From Bacteroidales bacterium (GTDB lineage Bacteria > Bacteroidota > Bacteroidia > Bacteroidales > Marinilabiliaceae), in NCBI GenBank assembly GCA_004552385.1, contig SFOL01000038.1:1-15837 (forward strand): a stretch of DNA of 15,837 nucleotides. Reading direction: 5' to 3'. Shown piece by piece: positions 15,401 to 15,837 of this stretch. A program made the position numbers and the translations under genes. How positions within the stretch are numbered: the stretch's first letter is position 1; the number at the start of each line of letters is the position of its first letter. The notes beneath the pieces were generated by a model, which worked only from the letters and a program-made list of their open reading frames with translations, was not told the DNA's origin and made no database searches.

Positions 15401-15837
15401 ACACCACGCAGAGCCTCGGCAACGGCAGGGTGGGCGATGTCACCGACATCATCTTCCTCGAACCCGACATATTTGACAAGATGCGCACGGAGCAGATGGC
15501 TAAGGAAATAGGCTACCTCAACGCGCTCATGATGGACGAGGAACGCAAATATGTGCTCATCGGCCCGGGACGTTGGGGCACGAGAGACAAGTTCATTGGC
15601 ATCCCTGTACAATGGAGTGAGATCTCTAACGCCAAACTGATTGTCGAGATGAGCCTGCCAGGCTTCCCGCTCGACTCTTCCCTCGGCTCACACTTCTTCC
15701 ACAATGTCACGAGTATGAACATAGGCTACCTCTCTGTCAAGGATGACAGCGCCACTGACTTTATCAACTGGGAGCTCATTCACCAGCTGCCGGTTGTCAG
15801 GCAGACTGAGTTCTTCCGGCAAGTCAGGGCTCCGCAT
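12481..15837 (+). CDS. GAF-like / dual receiver / PEP-pyruvate-binding (PEP synthase-type ATP-grasp) protein, 3' end beyond window
   Basis: One open frame of 1119 codons without a stop. Residues about 16-125 look like a GAF-type sensor. A receiver fold at about 174-310 is degenerate: Met240 sits at the phosphoacceptor place and Trp293 at the lysine place. A second receiver (about 320-470) is intact: Glu329-Asp330, Asp400, Ser434, Lys453. After a helical linker comes an ATP-grasp domain like the N-terminal half of PEP synthase and pyruvate phosphate dikinase (about 578-952): PGKLGGKG (584-591), VRSSSLSED (680-688), Glu927/Glu929 in EIEW, LLQIKP (946-951). The last part (about 965-1119) carries IGPGRWG (1027-1033) and GSHFFHNV (1069-1076). 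No phosphohistidine domain with a TSH motif is seen, so this is unlikely to be an ordinary PEP synthase; a phosphorylation-controlled ATP-dependent enzyme is inference. The start is ATG 12481; ATG 12502 is possible. Confidence 0.88.
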   Translation, partial: MDSSLYGMADSLTPTACIDFVADVTARGLTFAETLQCVADVLPKAVLHPSKATAEVSYAGQVFRSQAHSLSPTTIEADFVSIDDHKGRVVIAYHASPDSFTPEETRMIAVVGRLVCGFVNSVRGRDLFASRPREKGTAISEDFRKALTTDKKPLQLFFNKQVLDRYIYLDMMKYKIHNILFVATLYDAFTLENDDSFFEQFMGEIYQYSLFSLPRITGVASPEDALELMKTTRFDMALLMVGLDVESTFRLSSDIKERQPDIPVYLLSNQKNNIKEVEHRAQRTPSIDKVFVWGGNSDIIFSIVKSTEDEFNVIDDTKIGLVRVILLVEDSPEYYSKYLRILFSIVFNQVQKLLEDDDHNEITRVSKMRQRPKILHARNYEDALFIIEKYRDYLLCVISDVEFDRAGKLDDRAGYKLLKFLRDEMPELPTIMQSAVPSNRQLAKELGVSFLDKDSERLQADLVKFLTSRLGFGDFIFRNQLGKPVAQAKGIKEFETIFRNMPQDKLKQYCRDFRISSWIMSRGEIPLARQLNAIDFDNYTDLEQFRADILSLMDDYRAERRRGKLIDYDDVDIPDERNVIMLAPGKLGGKGRGLAFINTLIQNIDTSEFDAHINVRIPITAIVGTDEFDAFMKRGNIRQYLVGDPDYTRLRERFNDTPLSDKLMSRIRRFVSQVRRPLAVRSSSLSEDSLNQPFAGVFDTYLVPNNAETVEENAQNVAQAVKMVYSSIYSPSSRAYFASTKVNIDKEKMAVVIQVLVGGEHEGFYYPHVSGTAQSFNYYPVAHMLPEEGFAVAGFGLGYYVVGGSKAYRFSPAWPAVETTSVRDMVKNTQVDFLAVDLAPRNLDYVHDGEQAPLATLDILDAEKHGTLKHCASVYNPQNDTIEPGLHAYGPRVVNFADILKYDYVPLPRLLSVILAAAKDSFGTPVEIEWAVDLDEDERGLPSFYLLQIKPIITDLRGDSVEVVAPEKDEAYLYTTQSLGNGRVGDVTDIIFLEPDIFDKMRTEQMAKEIGYLNALMMDEERKYVLIGPGRWGTRDKFIGIPVQWSEISNAKLIVEMSLPGFPLDSSLGSHFFHNVTSMNIGYLSVKDDSATDFINWELIHQLPVVRQTEFFRQVRAPH

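Overview
The window looks like chromosomal DNA from a fairly GC-rich member of the Bacteroidales; a gut lineage such as Muribaculaceae is my inference. Four things point there: TAnnTTTG promoter elements in front of several genes, no Shine-Dalgarno motifs, a type IX secretion (T9SS) tail on a secreted pectinase, and a pyrB-pyrI pair encoding a two-subunit aspartate carbamoyltransferase. I see no rRNA, tRNA, CRISPR array, insertion sequence or phage gene.

Layout. Positions 1-255 are AT-rich and have no convincing gene. A forward pair follows: a small multi-pass membrane protein (256-702), then, 18 bp later, a 977-residue exported protein (721-3654). That protein combines an HExxH metallopeptidase-like domain, a beta-propeller and an outer-membrane beta-barrel. 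A perfect 17-bp hairpin separates the pair from the convergent glyA gene (3799-5076, minus). Divergent from glyA is a 1304-residue secreted enzyme (5320-9234) carrying a CE8 pectin methylesterase and a PL1-type pectate lyase on one chain, with a T9SS sorting domain. It ends at a strong terminator. Next come a helical HEAT-like protein (9380-9931), a shared hairpin, and a flavin reductase-like protein on the minus strand (10041-10622). A small orphan reading frame (about 10705-10896, plus) lies between the flavin reductase gene and pyrBI (10904-12323, minus).

The last 3.4 kb (12481 to the window end) is one uninterrupted forward frame. It encodes a large signalling-like protein: a GAF-like region, a degenerate receiver, an intact receiver, an ATP-grasp domain of the PEP synthase/pyruvate phosphate dikinase type, and a conserved C-terminal module. 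It runs off the window without a stop codon.

How the genes fit together. glyA (one-carbon units) and pyrBI (pyrimidine synthesis) are housekeeping. The pectinase is a self-contained tool for homogalacturonan: the esterase prepares the substrate for the lyase. No SusC/SusD pair, transporter or regulator for pectin lies nearby, so it is not part of a visible polysaccharide utilisation locus. The two most unusual products are the peptidase-propeller-barrel protein and the receiver/PEP-synthase-like protein. Neither has a function that can be read from its neighbours.
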